6,196 bases of DNA from Candidatus Glassiibacteriota bacterium (GTDB lineage: Bacteria > Gemmatimonadota > Glassbacteria > GWA2-58-10), in assembly GCA_016934095.1 (NCBI GenBank), contig JAFGTO010000188.1, positions 1 to 6,196 of the forward strand. The letters are read 5' to 3'. Positions 1 to 5,338 of the stretch are shown piece after piece. The notes under the pieces were generated by a model that saw nothing but the letters and a program-made list of their open reading frames with translations, had not been told where the DNA came from and made no database searches. The position numbers were made by a program, and so were the translations under genes. Each line of letters opens with the position of its first letter. Position 1 is the stretch's first letter.

Positions 1-432
1 GATCAGGCTCTTGCCGCGGTGCGCCCTCCTGATGATCGAGTCGCCCAGGGAGCAGACAAAATGGTCCTCGGCAACCCAGTCGCGCGCCAGGCGGACCGCA
101 TCGGCCAGGCCTTTCTGTTCGCTCTGGCGGACATAGTAAAAACTGACATCCAGCTCCTGGTATTTCATCTCCTCGATCAGGTTCGCTTTGCCGCTTTTGT
201 GCAGCTCCTTGAGCAGCTCCACGTCCTTGTCGAAATGGTCCTCGATCGAGCGCTTTTTCCGGCCGGTGACAAAAAGGATCTGGTTCAGGCCCGAGCTTTC
301 CAGCTCCTCCACCACGTACTGGACCACCGGTTTCCTGCCCACCGGCAGCATTTCCTTGGGCTGGCTCTTGGTAGCCGGCAGCAGGCGGGTGCCGTGGCCG
401 GCAACCGGGATTACCGCCTTTTTTATTGCCAT
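1..432 (-). CDS. galU: UTP-glucose-1-phosphate uridylyltransferase (GalU type), N-terminal part
   Basis: This is the first 144 codons of a nucleotidyltransferase; the 3' end lies outside the window. It probably makes UDP-glucose from UTP and glucose-1-phosphate in the cytoplasm, feeding cell-surface polysaccharide synthesis. The protein starts MAIKKAVIPVAGHGTRLLPA and continues with TKSQPKEMLPVG (residues 21-32), the glycine-rich nucleotide-binding signature of GalU. KPVVQYVVEE (34-43) and GRKKRSIEDHFD (57-68) also match the family, and GDSII (130-134) sits where the metal-binding Asp of the family lies. The ATG at 432 is preceded by GGAGG (443-439) six bases upstream, so the start is firm. 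A His replaces the usual Leu/Gly inside the AGxGTR loop, which is a small variation. It could be a close relative with another sugar-phosphate specificity (for example RfbA/RmlA-like), but the KEMLP and SIEDHFD segments favour GalU. Confidence 0.9.
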   Translation of the reverse strand, partial: MAIKKAVIPVAGHGTRLLPATKSQPKEMLPVGRKPVVQYVVEELESSGLNQILFVTGRKKRSIEDHFDKDVELLKELHKSGKANLIEEMKYQELDVSFYYVRQSEQKGLADAVRLARDWVAEDHFVCSLGDSIIRRAHRGKSLI

Positions 433-438
433 CTGGTA

Positions 439-443
439 CCTCC
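439..443 (-). promoter_or_regulatory. Shine-Dalgarno of galU
   Basis: GGAGG on the minus strand, six bases before the ATG at 432. It fixes the galU start. Confidence 0.8.
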
Positions 444-480
444 GCAAGGTGGATATATGTATGTTTTTTCCGGATCCAAG

Positions 481-503
481 CCCGGCAGGTCTTCCTGCGC
501 GGG
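481..503 (-). other. Hairpin in the predicted galU leader
   Basis: The arms CCCG plus GCAGG (481-489) pair with CCTGC plus CGGG (494-498 and 500-503). They form nine base pairs with one bulged base (499) and a four-base loop (490-493). It lies about 50-70 bases before the galU start, inside the transcript expected from the promoter at 547-582. No U tract follows it on the minus strand, so it is not a standard terminator. Its role is unknown. Confidence 0.45.
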
Positions 504-546
504 AGCAAGGAATTTTAAAAACCGTAAAGGATACAGGCGCACGGCG

Positions 547-582
547 GTTATAAAGTTATTCAATGAACTCTGTCATTGTCAA
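547..582 (-). promoter_or_regulatory. Predicted sigma-70 promoter of galU
   Basis: Two overlapping arrangements are visible on the minus strand. The first is TTGACA (582-577, perfect consensus) with a 16-base spacer to AATAAC (560-555). The second is ATGACA (576-571) with an 18-base spacer to TATAAC (552-547), each box matching five of six consensus bases. Transcription would start near 540 and give a galU leader of about 110 bases. This is consensus matching only. Confidence 0.45.
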
Positions 583-594
583 CGCTTTTTGCTT

Positions 595-626
595 ACGAAA
601 GGCAGCCGGGTAATGTCATCTTTCGT
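595..626. repeat. Inverted repeat ACGAAAG / CTTTCGT upstream of galU promoter
   Basis: ACGAAAG (595-601) and CTTTCGT (620-626) are perfect seven-base inverted arms around an 18-base spacer. They lie between the DUF4416 stop and the -35 box of the galU promoter. The repeat could be a regulator site or a weak transcript hairpin at the end of the DUF4416 message. With arms this short, chance is a real alternative. Confidence 0.25.
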
Positions 627-633
627 TTTGCCC

Positions 634-1185
634 TCAAGGGTTTTCCTGCTGACGGGCGCGCTTGTAGAGGCTGCGGATCTCGAGCAGGGGCCGGTCGTAC
701 CTGCCGGTCTTGAAGTCCGGGAAAGTCCACTCGAACCCGGCCCAGTCGCCCTTGCGGTAGTAGAGGGCCAGGTCGGCCCAGACCCCGCGGTCCAGGTAGA
801 TTTTATGGGGCTGGTACTTGAAAGAGGCCAGCACCAGCTTGAGGTAGTCCAGCACTCCTGGGTCGATATTCACCCGACGCCTGGGGCCGGGCGCGGCCAG
901 CTCGAGCTCGACCCGGCTGGCTTCGTGCTTGGCAGCGACCAGGTACTGCGGGTGGACCAGCCGGGCGTACGAGATGAAAACCCGGTAGAGCGGCCCGCCC
1001 ATTTCCTCCAGGTAGAAGCCTGTGTGGTCGAAAGGCACCGGCGCGCCGGCGTAGTCCTCCGGCCCGAACACCTCGCTCAGGCTCTTCCGGGCTTGCCCGA
1101 GCAGGGGTTCATCGCTGTAGAGCACTGCTGCAAAGAGCTTTACCGGCTCGACCCGGCCGGGTGGCCCGGCTGACTGCTGTGTCAT
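634..1185 (-). CDS. DUF4416 family protein
   Basis: This 183-residue protein matches the DUF4416 family as I know it; no biochemical function is established. Visible hallmarks are PVKLFAAVLYS (14-24), PFDHTGFYLEEMG (51-63), RRVNIDPGVL (103-112), KLVLASFK (116-123), YYRKGDW (142-148) and WTFPDF (153-158). The length is what I would expect for a single-domain family member. There is no signal peptide or membrane segment, so it is probably cytoplasmic. The ATG overlaps the stop of the upstream acetyltransferase-like gene as ATGA, and a strong GGAGGAGG (1197-1190) lies four bases before it, inside the end of that gene. The two are almost certainly co-transcribed and probably translationally coupled. 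A basic tail (KRARQQ) ends the protein. Confidence 0.88.
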   Translation of the reverse strand: MTQQSAGPPGRVEPVKLFAAVLYSDEPLLGQARKSLSEVFGPEDYAGAPVPFDHTGFYLEEMGGPLYRVFISYARLVHPQYLVAAKHEASRVELELAAPGPRRRVNIDPGVLDYLKLVLASFKYQPHKIYLDRGVWADLALYYRKGDWAGFEWTFPDFKTGRYDRPLLEIRSLYKRARQQENP

Positions 1186-2060
1186 GGTGCCTCCTCCCGG
1201 GGGCCGGCCCCGGACTGCTCGAGCAGCGACAGGGCGCAGGCTGTGCGCTCGCGGTCGATGCCGAAGAGCTCCTCTACCCGCTGCGCCAGGTCGAGGCGGA
1301 TGTTGCTGTTCCTGTGGCCCCGGGCCGTGGTGAGGCGCAGCTTGTGCTTGTGGATGTAGACCTGCCCCTGCTCATCGTTCCGGCTCAGCAGCAGGCTGCG
1401 GTTCATCGGGGCCTCGAAAGTGCGGTGCCAGTGGTGCTCGAAGACCCGGTCGCTGACGGCACGGTCGCGGACCAGGTAGCGCCACCTGGTCCCTCCACCG
1501 GGCGAGCGGGTATACAGGTGGTAGACCCCTTCCGCCCCGGGGTCGGCTTCGAGCAGGTAAGTGTAGAGCGGCCCCTGGAGGGCCGACCTGCCGGCCGGGT
1601 CGAGCCGCAGCGGCTCCGGCACCAGGTACCCGGAGTCGCAGAGGTACTTTTCCGCAGCCAGGCGCACCACCACCGCGCAGTGGATGTTCGGCCCGTGATG
1701 CATGTCTCCCAGCACGCGGTAGCAGTCGAAGCCGCAGAACCCGAGCAGGGCGTACAGGGCCTGGGTCAGCGAAAAACAGGTGCCGCCGAGCCGTTCCTCC
1801 AGGAAGCCCTCGATCACCTCGGCCGGGCCCCTCAGGCTGGGACTGCCCGCGGCCCCCTGCAGGCGATACTTGATAATCTTGCTCACGTTCTCGTAGGGCA
1901 GCCGTCCGAAAACCCGGTAAATCTCCTGCAGGCAGGATAGACCGGGTACCAGGCCGGGGCCCATGCCGCAGCGGCCGAGGAAAGCGGAAGCCGCCCTGCT
2001 GAACCTGTCTTCTTCACGGTCTTTCAACCCGGCCTCCCCGGCTGCGGAATCAATTGGCAA
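1182..2060 (-). CDS. Arylamine N-acetyltransferase family protein
   Basis: The 292-residue product belongs to the NAT family, which moves acetyl (or other acyl) groups from CoA to arylamines or hydrazines through a Cys thioester. The order of motifs fits: LPYENVSK (54-61), GGTCFSLTQALYALL with the nucleophile Cys95 (92-106), HCAVVV with His127 (127-132), and YLCDSGY with Asp142 (139-145). The His-Asp spacing of 15 is the usual one. A C-terminal barrel-like part contains NRSLLLSRNDEQGQVYIHKHKLRL (220-243). The leftmost start is TTG at 2060, which has no ribosome site. A TTG at 2027 (residue 12) has GGGGAGG five bases upstream (2039-2033) and is the likelier true start, giving 281 residues. The gene follows a terminator-like element and overlaps the DUF4416 gene by four bases. 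The substrate is unknown; a specialised acyl transfer in a pathway is as possible as xenobiotic acetylation. Confidence 0.85.
   Translation of the reverse strand: MPIDSAAGEAGLKDREEDRFSRAASAFLGRCGMGPGLVPGLSCLQEIYRVFGRLPYENVSKIIKYRLQGAAGSPSLRGPAEVIEGFLEERLGGTCFSLTQALYALLGFCGFDCYRVLGDMHHGPNIHCAVVVRLAAEKYLCDSGYLVPEPLRLDPAGRSALQGPLYTYLLEADPGAEGVYHLYTRSPGGGTRWRYLVRDRAVSDRVFEHHWHRTFEAPMNRSLLLSRNDEQGQVYIHKHKLRLTTARGHRNSNIRLDLAQRVEELFGIDRERTACALSLLEQSGAGPREEAP
2033..2039 (-). promoter_or_regulatory. Shine-Dalgarno supporting the internal TTG start of the NAT gene
   Basis: GGGGAGG on the minus strand ends five bases before a TTG at 2027-2025. The TTG at 2060 has no comparable site upstream. This favours a start at 2027. 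Confidence 0.55.
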
Positions 2061-2083
2061 GAGAGCGGCAAATGCACGAAGTC

Positions 2084-2118
2084 AAAAAAATACCGGTGGC
2101 AGCGCCCGCCTGAGCCGG
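2084..2118 (-). terminator. Rho-independent terminator after the permease gene
   Basis: Read on the minus strand, CCGG (2118-2115) and GGC (2110-2108) pair with GCC (2100-2098) and CCGG (2096-2093) around a seven-base loop. There is an internal asymmetry of four bases against one. The stem is followed by TA and a run of seven T (2090-2084). It begins 15 bases after the permease stop, the right place and orientation to end that transcript before the NAT gene. The stem is interrupted, hence moderate confidence. Confidence 0.55.
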
Positions 2119-2133
2119 AGCGGGAGGGCCGGT

Positions 2134-2934
2134 TCAATACAGCAGGTTGAAGAGCACTCCGGCCAGGAAAGCCCCGGCCAGTGTATAGGTCAGGAACGCT
2201 GCGAGGAACCGCAGGCCGTAACCCTCGCGGAAAGCGTACATGGCCGGCAGCTTGGTGGCCGGCCCGGAGATGAAGAAAGCCAGGATCGCCCCGGGACTCA
2301 TCCCCAGTTCGTACAGGGCACGCATGATCGGTATCGAGGCCCCGCCGCACTGGTAGAACGGGATGCCCAGGACCATGGCCACCAGGACCGAGGCCTGCCC
2401 CTTGTCGCCCAGGGCCGCGTTGATGAACTGCGGCGAGACCAGGGCCTTGATCGCCGCGCTGAGCAGCAGGCTGATGCTGAAGATCTTGACGATGAACCAT
2501 GCCTGCTTCCAGAGGGCCAGCCGGAAGCTGCGCTTGTCCGCAGCGGAGCCGTGGCGGCCGGAGATCCCCGAGAGCTCCGGGGGAGGGTCCAGCGGCAGGT
2601 GATGGCCGTACCTGCGGTAGAGCAGGCCGGCTCCGAGACCCAGGGCGAAAGCGGCTGCCACCCTGGCTGCGGCTATCTGCCAGCCCAGGGCACCATAGGT
2701 CAGGACCAGCAGGTTGGGGTCGATCAGCGGGCAGGTAAAGAGGAAGGAGACCACCACCGCCGGTGCCATGCCCCCGGCGATCAGGCCGGCCGACACTGGA
2801 ACGGCCACGTATACCGACAGCGGGGCCGCCATGCCGGCCAGCGTGGCCAGCAGCAGGTTCAGCGTGCTGGGCGAGCGCAGTGATTCCAGGCGGTGGAGCC
2901 GGTAAAGCTGGGTCTGGAGAACGGCCACCAGCAC
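2134..2934 (-). CDS. Predicted permease, ArsP_1/DUF318-like
   Basis: This is a polytopic inner-membrane protein of the predicted-permease family that includes the organoarsenical exporter ArsP. Hydrophobic segments lie at about residues 24-46, 45-67, 75-105, 147-166, 182-194, 213-224 and 242-265. An internal duplication is visible: PVSAGLIAGGMAPAVVVSFLF then CPLIDP (46-73), and IPIMRALYELGMSPGAILAFF then SGPATKLP (201-230). The second copy keeps QCGG (195-198); the first lacks a matching Cys-Gly pair. A hydrophilic linker (107-140) separates the halves. The only canonical start is GTG at 2934, but it cuts into the first membrane helix. The reading frame stays open to 3085 and encodes a plausible N-terminus (…REFLGELYLYLLLGI), so the real protein is probably about 304 residues, starting near 3048. 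The substrate is unknown, and no arsenic genes are nearby. Confidence 0.8.
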   Translation of the reverse strand: MLVAVLQTQLYRLHRLESLRSPSTLNLLLATLAGMAAPLSVYVAVPVSAGLIAGGMAPAVVVSFLFTCPLIDPNLLVLTYGALGWQIAAARVAAAFALGLGAGLLYRRYGHHLPLDPPPELSGISGRHGSAADKRSFRLALWKQAWFIVKIFSISLLLSAAIKALVSPQFINAALGDKGQASVLVAMVLGIPFYQCGGASIPIMRALYELGMSPGAILAFFISGPATKLPAMYAFREGYGLRFLAAFLTYTLAGAFLAGVLFNLLY

Positions 2935-3081
2935 GATCCCCAGCAGCAGGTACAGGTACAGCTCGCCGAGAAACTCCCGGAAATTTACCAGTATCCGGTA
3001 GGTGTAGGTACGGTCGAAAGATTTTACTATGTCTGTCCAAAGGTCCAGGGCTGAGGTCTCCGAGTTAAGGTATCCGGCACA

Positions 3082-3110
3082 ACGTTACAGCCGATTGACT
3101 CCCCGGTCAA
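3082..3110 (-). promoter_or_regulatory. Possible promoter of the permease gene
   Basis: On the minus strand TTGACC (3110-3105) is followed after 17 bases by TAACGT (3087-3082). The -35 matches five of six consensus bases, the -10 only three. Transcription would start near 3075, which fits a permease start near 3048 rather than further upstream. Confidence 0.22.
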
Positions 3111-3152
3111 GCCTGGAGCGAAAAGCCACCCTTCCGCAGGCCGGATCCCGGG

Positions 3153-3173
3153 CTGTAAACAATGGGTTTACAG
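3153..3173. repeat. Perfect inverted repeat, operator-like
   Basis: CTGTAAAC (3153-3160) and GTTTACAG (3166-3173) are perfect eight-base inverted arms around the five-base spacer AATGG. The right arm contains the predicted -35 box TTTACA of the HAD gene promoter, the geometry expected of a repressor operator. I cannot assign the site to a regulator family. It could also form a hairpin, but it lies upstream of the predicted transcription start. Confidence 0.5.
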
Positions 3174-3195
3174 ACGTGCCGGGGTTATATATATT
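3167..3195 (+). promoter_or_regulatory. Predicted sigma-70 promoter of the HAD gene
   Basis: TTTACA (3167-3172) and TATATT (3190-3195) are separated by 17 bases, and each matches five of six consensus bases. Transcription would begin near 3202, about 60 bases before the GTG start at 3264. This placement also argues against the upstream in-frame ATG at 3162 being the start. Confidence 0.5.
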
Positions 3196-3263
3196 CCCCT
3201 GGCCGTTTATCCTGCTCCGGCATCCCGGCTCAATCGAGAATCGCTGACAGGCTGAATTTAAAC

Positions 3264-3875
3264 GTGATAAAGAACATTCTTTTCGACATCGGCTCGGTGC
3301 TGGTGCTGGGCGACCCGGCGGCCACGGCCGCGGAGTTCGCCCTCTACAGCGACATACCTGCGGACCGGTTCACTGCCGGGCAGGTGTTCCTGCCCGGCGT
3401 GCAGCTCGCTTTCGAAAGGGGCGAGGTCTCCGCAGAGCAATACTACCGGGCTTTCCTCGAGACCAGCAGGTGCCGGGTCTCCTTCCGCCATTTCTCGGTC
3501 ATCTGGGCCAAGCATTTCGTGGAAATCCCGCAGATGACCCGCCTGGGACGCGAGCTCGCCGGCTCTCTGAAAGTTTTTTTCCTCTCCAACACCAACCCGC
3601 TGCACATCCCCGCCCTCTACCATCTCTTTCCCGGCTTGCTTTTTTTTCACGGGCAGGCGCTTTCCTATGAGTTGGGAGTGCTCAAGCCGGAGCCGGCCTT
3701 TTATCAGAGGGCGCTCGAAAAGCTGGAGCTCGATCCCGGGGAGTGCCTGTTTGTCGATGACCTGGCGGACAACGTGGCAGCGGCCCGGCAGGTCGGAATG
3801 CAGGCGCTCCGGCACCTGGACCCCGGGCGGACAGCCTCGGGCATCCGGGAAGTCCTGGAGCGGCAGGGCCGCTGA
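3264..3875 (+). CDS. HAD-superfamily phosphatase, YihX-like (subfamily IA)
   Basis: This is a 203-residue haloacid-dehalogenase-type hydrolase, probably a cytoplasmic phosphatase acting on a small phosphorylated metabolite. Motif I is FDIGSVLV (7-14) with nucleophile Asp8; the usual second Asp is Gly10, as in YihX-like members with FDxGxV. Motif II is FFLSNTN with Ser108, motif III is Lys141 in GVLKPEPAFY, and motif IV is LFVDDLADNVAAA with Asp165 and Asp166. The helical cap lies at about 20-95. Length fits the subfamily. I chose GTG 3264 because it starts two codons before the IKNILFD strand and lies downstream of the predicted promoter. Its ribosome site is poor (AGG about 13 bases upstream). 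An in-frame ATG at 3162 would add 34 atypical residues. The substrate is unknown, and the gene stands alone between a divergent permease and prfB. Confidence 0.85.
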   Translation: MIKNILFDIGSVLVLGDPAATAAEFALYSDIPADRFTAGQVFLPGVQLAFERGEVSAEQYYRAFLETSRCRVSFRHFSVIWAKHFVEIPQMTRLGRELAGSLKVFFLSNTNPLHIPALYHLFPGLLFFHGQALSYELGVLKPEPAFYQRALEKLELDPGECLFVDDLADNVAAARQVGMQALRHLDPGRTASGIREVLERQGR

Positions 3876-3912
3876 AGCGTTCCGGCCCTCCCGTGAACAT
3901 GGGCATAATAGC

Positions 3913-3941
3913 TTGCCATACAAAGGAATGGGAGTTATATT
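3913..3941 (+). promoter_or_regulatory. Predicted sigma-70 promoter of prfB
   Basis: TTGCCA (3913-3918), a 17-base spacer, then TATATT (3936-3941). Each box matches five of six consensus bases, and both lie in the AT-rich island upstream of prfB. The transcription start would be near 3949. Confidence 0.5.
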
Positions 3942-3984
3942 ATCAATCTGTATTTTACATTTACTATACGTATGACCTGCGGCT

Positions 3985-4021
3985 GCAGGAGGCGCCGTAA
4001 TCCGGGTGGCCGCCTGCCTGC
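3985..4021 (+). other. Bulged hairpin in the prfB leader
   Basis: GCAGGAGGCG (3985-3994) pairs with CGCCTGCCTGC (4011-4021) with one bulged C, around a 16-base loop. It lies 90-125 bases before the start of prfB. No known riboswitch or leader class is recognisable. Confidence 0.35.
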
Positions 4022-4081
4022 CGGAAGTGCTGATACATTTTCCCGGGAAGTTTTTTTCGGGGATACCTGCAGCAATTGACC

Positions 4082-4099
4082 GGCCCGGTTTCCCGGGCC
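4082..4099 (+). other. Hairpin immediately before the prfB ribosome site
   Basis: GGCCCGG (4082-4088) and CCGGGCC (4093-4099) form a seven-base-pair stem with loop TTTC. It ends three bases before the GGGGG of the ribosome-binding site, so it could affect ribosome access. Confidence 0.4.
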
Positions 4100-4110
4100 A
4101 GGGGGGTGAG

Positions 4111-5218
4111 GTGCTGGAGAAAGTACAGGAACAGATCTCGAGTCTGTCGGACAGGCTGGAGCAGCTCCGGGGTTATCTTTGACCTCGACAGTATGAATGC
4201 CGGGCTGGAAAAGCTGGAAGCCATAATGGCGGCGCCGGGTTTCTGGGATGACCAGGAGAATGCCCGCCAGGTGATAGATGAGGCCAACCGGCTCAAGCGC
4301 TGGACCGAGCCGGTGAACGTCCTGGGCGGCCGCCTGAAAGACCTGGCTGAGCTGTGCGAGCTGGCCGGTGAGGAGGAAGACGGGGCCGGCCTGGTAGACG
4401 AGATGGCCTCAGATGCCCGGGAGATCGAAAAGGAGCTGGCCGAGCTGGAGCTGCTGCAGATGCTCTCCGGCAGGGACGACCCGCGTGATGCGATCCTGAC
4501 CATCCATCCCGGCGCAGGCGGGACCGAGAGCCAGGACTGGGCCCAGATGCTGGCCCGTATGTATTCGCGCTGGATCGAGGCCCGCGGCTATAAGAACAAC
4601 CTGCTGGACCTCCAGCCCGGCGAAGAGGCCGGCCTGAAGAATATCACCATCGAGGTGCAGGGCCGCTACGCCTACGGCTACCTGAAAGCCGAAAAGGGTG
4701 TCCACCGCCTGGTGCGGATCAGTCCTTTCGATGCCAACAAGCGCCGGCACACTTCTTTCGCCTCGGTCTTCGTCTACCCGCAGGTCGAGGGCGACATCGA
4801 GGTGGAGATCGACGAGAAAGAACTGAGGATCGATACTTTCCGCTCGAGCGGGGCGGGCGGCCAGCATGTCAACAAGACCGACTCGGCAGTGCGCATAACC
4901 CACCTGCCGACAGGCATCGTGGTCCAGTGCCAGAATGAGAGGAGTCAGCACCGCAACAAGGACAATGCGATGAAAATCCTGCGGGCGAGACTCTACGAAC
5001 ACAAGCTGGAAGCCGAGCGCGCCGAGCGCCAGGTCCTCGAAGCCGAGAAAAAGGACATCGCCTGGGGGAGCCAAATCCGCAGCTACGTGCTGCAGCCCTA
5101 TACCCTGGTCAAGGACCACCGCACAGGCTATGAGCGGGGAGATGTCCAGGCCGTGCTCGAGGGCGACCTGGATGGTTTTATCGAAGCATACCTCAAGCAG
5201 TTCGGCGGAGAAGCCTGA
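4111..5218 (+). CDS. prfB: Peptide chain release factor 2, with programmed +1 frameshift
   Basis: RF2 ends translation at UGA and UAA codons on the ribosome. The product is 368 residues, close to the 365 of E. coli RF2. Translation starts at GTG 4111 after GGGGGTGA (4102-4109), reads 23 codons (MLEKVQEQIS…RGYL), meets the stop TGA at 4180-4182, and must shift +1 there. Reading then resumes at GAC 4181 (DLDSMNAG…), which reproduces the conserved RGYL-D junction. The slippery CTT TGA C, and the CGGGG six bases before the TGA, are the classic elements. The codon-recognition tripeptide SPF is at 204-206 and the catalytic GGQ at 249-251 within SSGAGGQHVNKTDSAVRI. IHPGAGGTESQDWA (131-144) marks the middle domain. 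Without the shift only a 23-residue peptide would be made. The gene precedes lysS, as in many bacteria. Confidence 0.97.
4168..4183 (+). promoter_or_regulatory. RF2 programmed +1 frameshift site
   Basis: CGGGGTTATCTTTGAC spans the site. CTT (4177-4179) is the slippery codon in the P site, TGA (4180-4182) is the in-frame stop followed by C, and CGGGG upstream is the internal Shine-Dalgarno-like element. The known mechanism is autoregulatory: when RF2 is scarce the ribosome pauses at UGA C and slips forward by one base. Confidence 0.95.
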
Positions 5219-5280
5219 CCGCGGCCAGACTCAGGTCTCTGACCTGGTCCGGGACCGTGCAGGGATCCTGTTGCCGAAAA

Positions 5281-5307
5281 CAGGGGCGGCCCGCAAGGCC
5301 GCCCCTG
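5281..5307 (+). terminator. Strong GC hairpin between prfB and lysS, possible terminator or attenuator
   Basis: CAGGGGCGGCC (5281-5291) and GGCCGCCCCTG (5297-5307) form a perfect eleven-base-pair stem with loop CGCAA. The downstream sequence is only weakly T-rich (GTTTAAGTTCATTTAT), so it is not a textbook terminator. It lies 27 bases before the lysS ribosome site, leaving no room for a separate promoter. Partial termination or mRNA processing is therefore likelier than full termination. Confidence 0.45.
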
Positions 5308-5334
5308 CGAGTGATGTTTAAGTTCATTTATCCT

Positions 5335-5338
5335 GGAG
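5335..5338 (+). promoter_or_regulatory. Shine-Dalgarno of lysS, fixing a TTG start
   Basis: GGAG lies six bases before the TTG at 5345. No ATG or GTG is available in the lysS frame at the N-terminus. A GTG at 5341 is in another frame. Confidence 0.6.

Larger units (their letters stand above)
433..633. other. Intergenic gap between DUF4416 gene and galU
   Basis: This stretch of about 200 bases has no credible gene. It is more AT-rich than its surroundings and holds a promoter candidate (547-582), a leader hairpin (481-503) and a long-armed inverted repeat (595-626). I see no clear U-tract terminator after the DUF4416 stop, so readthrough into galU is possible in addition to transcription from the local promoter. 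Confidence 0.6.
2935..3263. other. Divergent region between permease and HAD phosphatase genes
   Basis: About 330 bases lie between the canonical starts. The left part (2935 to about 3048) most likely encodes the true N-terminus of the permease on the minus strand. The remainder, about 3049-3263, is a real divergent promoter region: a weak minus-strand promoter (3082-3110), and a plus-strand promoter (3167-3195) with an operator-like inverted repeat (3153-3173). No RNA gene is recognisable. Confidence 0.6.
3876..4110. other. Intergenic gap and predicted prfB leader
   Basis: No gene is credible here. An AT-rich island (about 3901-3972) holds a good promoter, followed by a GC-rich leader of about 160 bases. 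The leader has three structured spots: a bulged hairpin (3985-4021), the palindrome TTCCCGGGAA followed by a T7 run (4040-4057), and a seven-base-pair hairpin directly before the prfB ribosome site (4082-4099). The HAD gene has only a weak five-pair stem (about 3892-3905) after its stop, with no U tract. Confidence 0.55.

Noticed and set aside
19..1173. Long plus-strand open frame of 384 codons
   Set aside because: It lies antisense to galU and the DUF4416 gene, both of which carry clear family motifs. Its own translation shows no domain and reflects GC-rich codon bias.
1161..2883. Long plus-strand open frames opposite the NAT and permease genes
   Set aside because: The minus-strand frames hold catalytic motifs and membrane segments. 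The plus-strand translations are low-complexity and unrecognisable.
2024..3040. Minus-strand 338-codon frame overlapping the permease
   Set aside because: It is longer than the permease frame, but its product is Pro/Arg/Gly-rich with no membrane segments or motifs; the overlapping frame gives a coherent permease.
3181..3200. GGGG-TTATATATATT-CCCC as a terminator or operator
   Set aside because: It is only a four-base GC arm around an AT core, and is better explained as containing the -10 box of the HAD promoter.
3162..3263. ATG at 3162 as the start of the HAD protein
   Set aside because: It would add 34 residues unlike the family. It sits inside the inverted repeat and upstream of the predicted -35 and -10 boxes.
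4409..5119. Minus-strand 236-codon frame opposite prfB
   Set aside because: It is a shadow of the well-conserved RF2 coding sequence.
4111..5218. prfB as a frameshifted pseudogene
   Set aside because: The break is exactly at the conserved CTT TGA C recoding site of RF2, and the rest of the gene is intact with SPF and GGQ.
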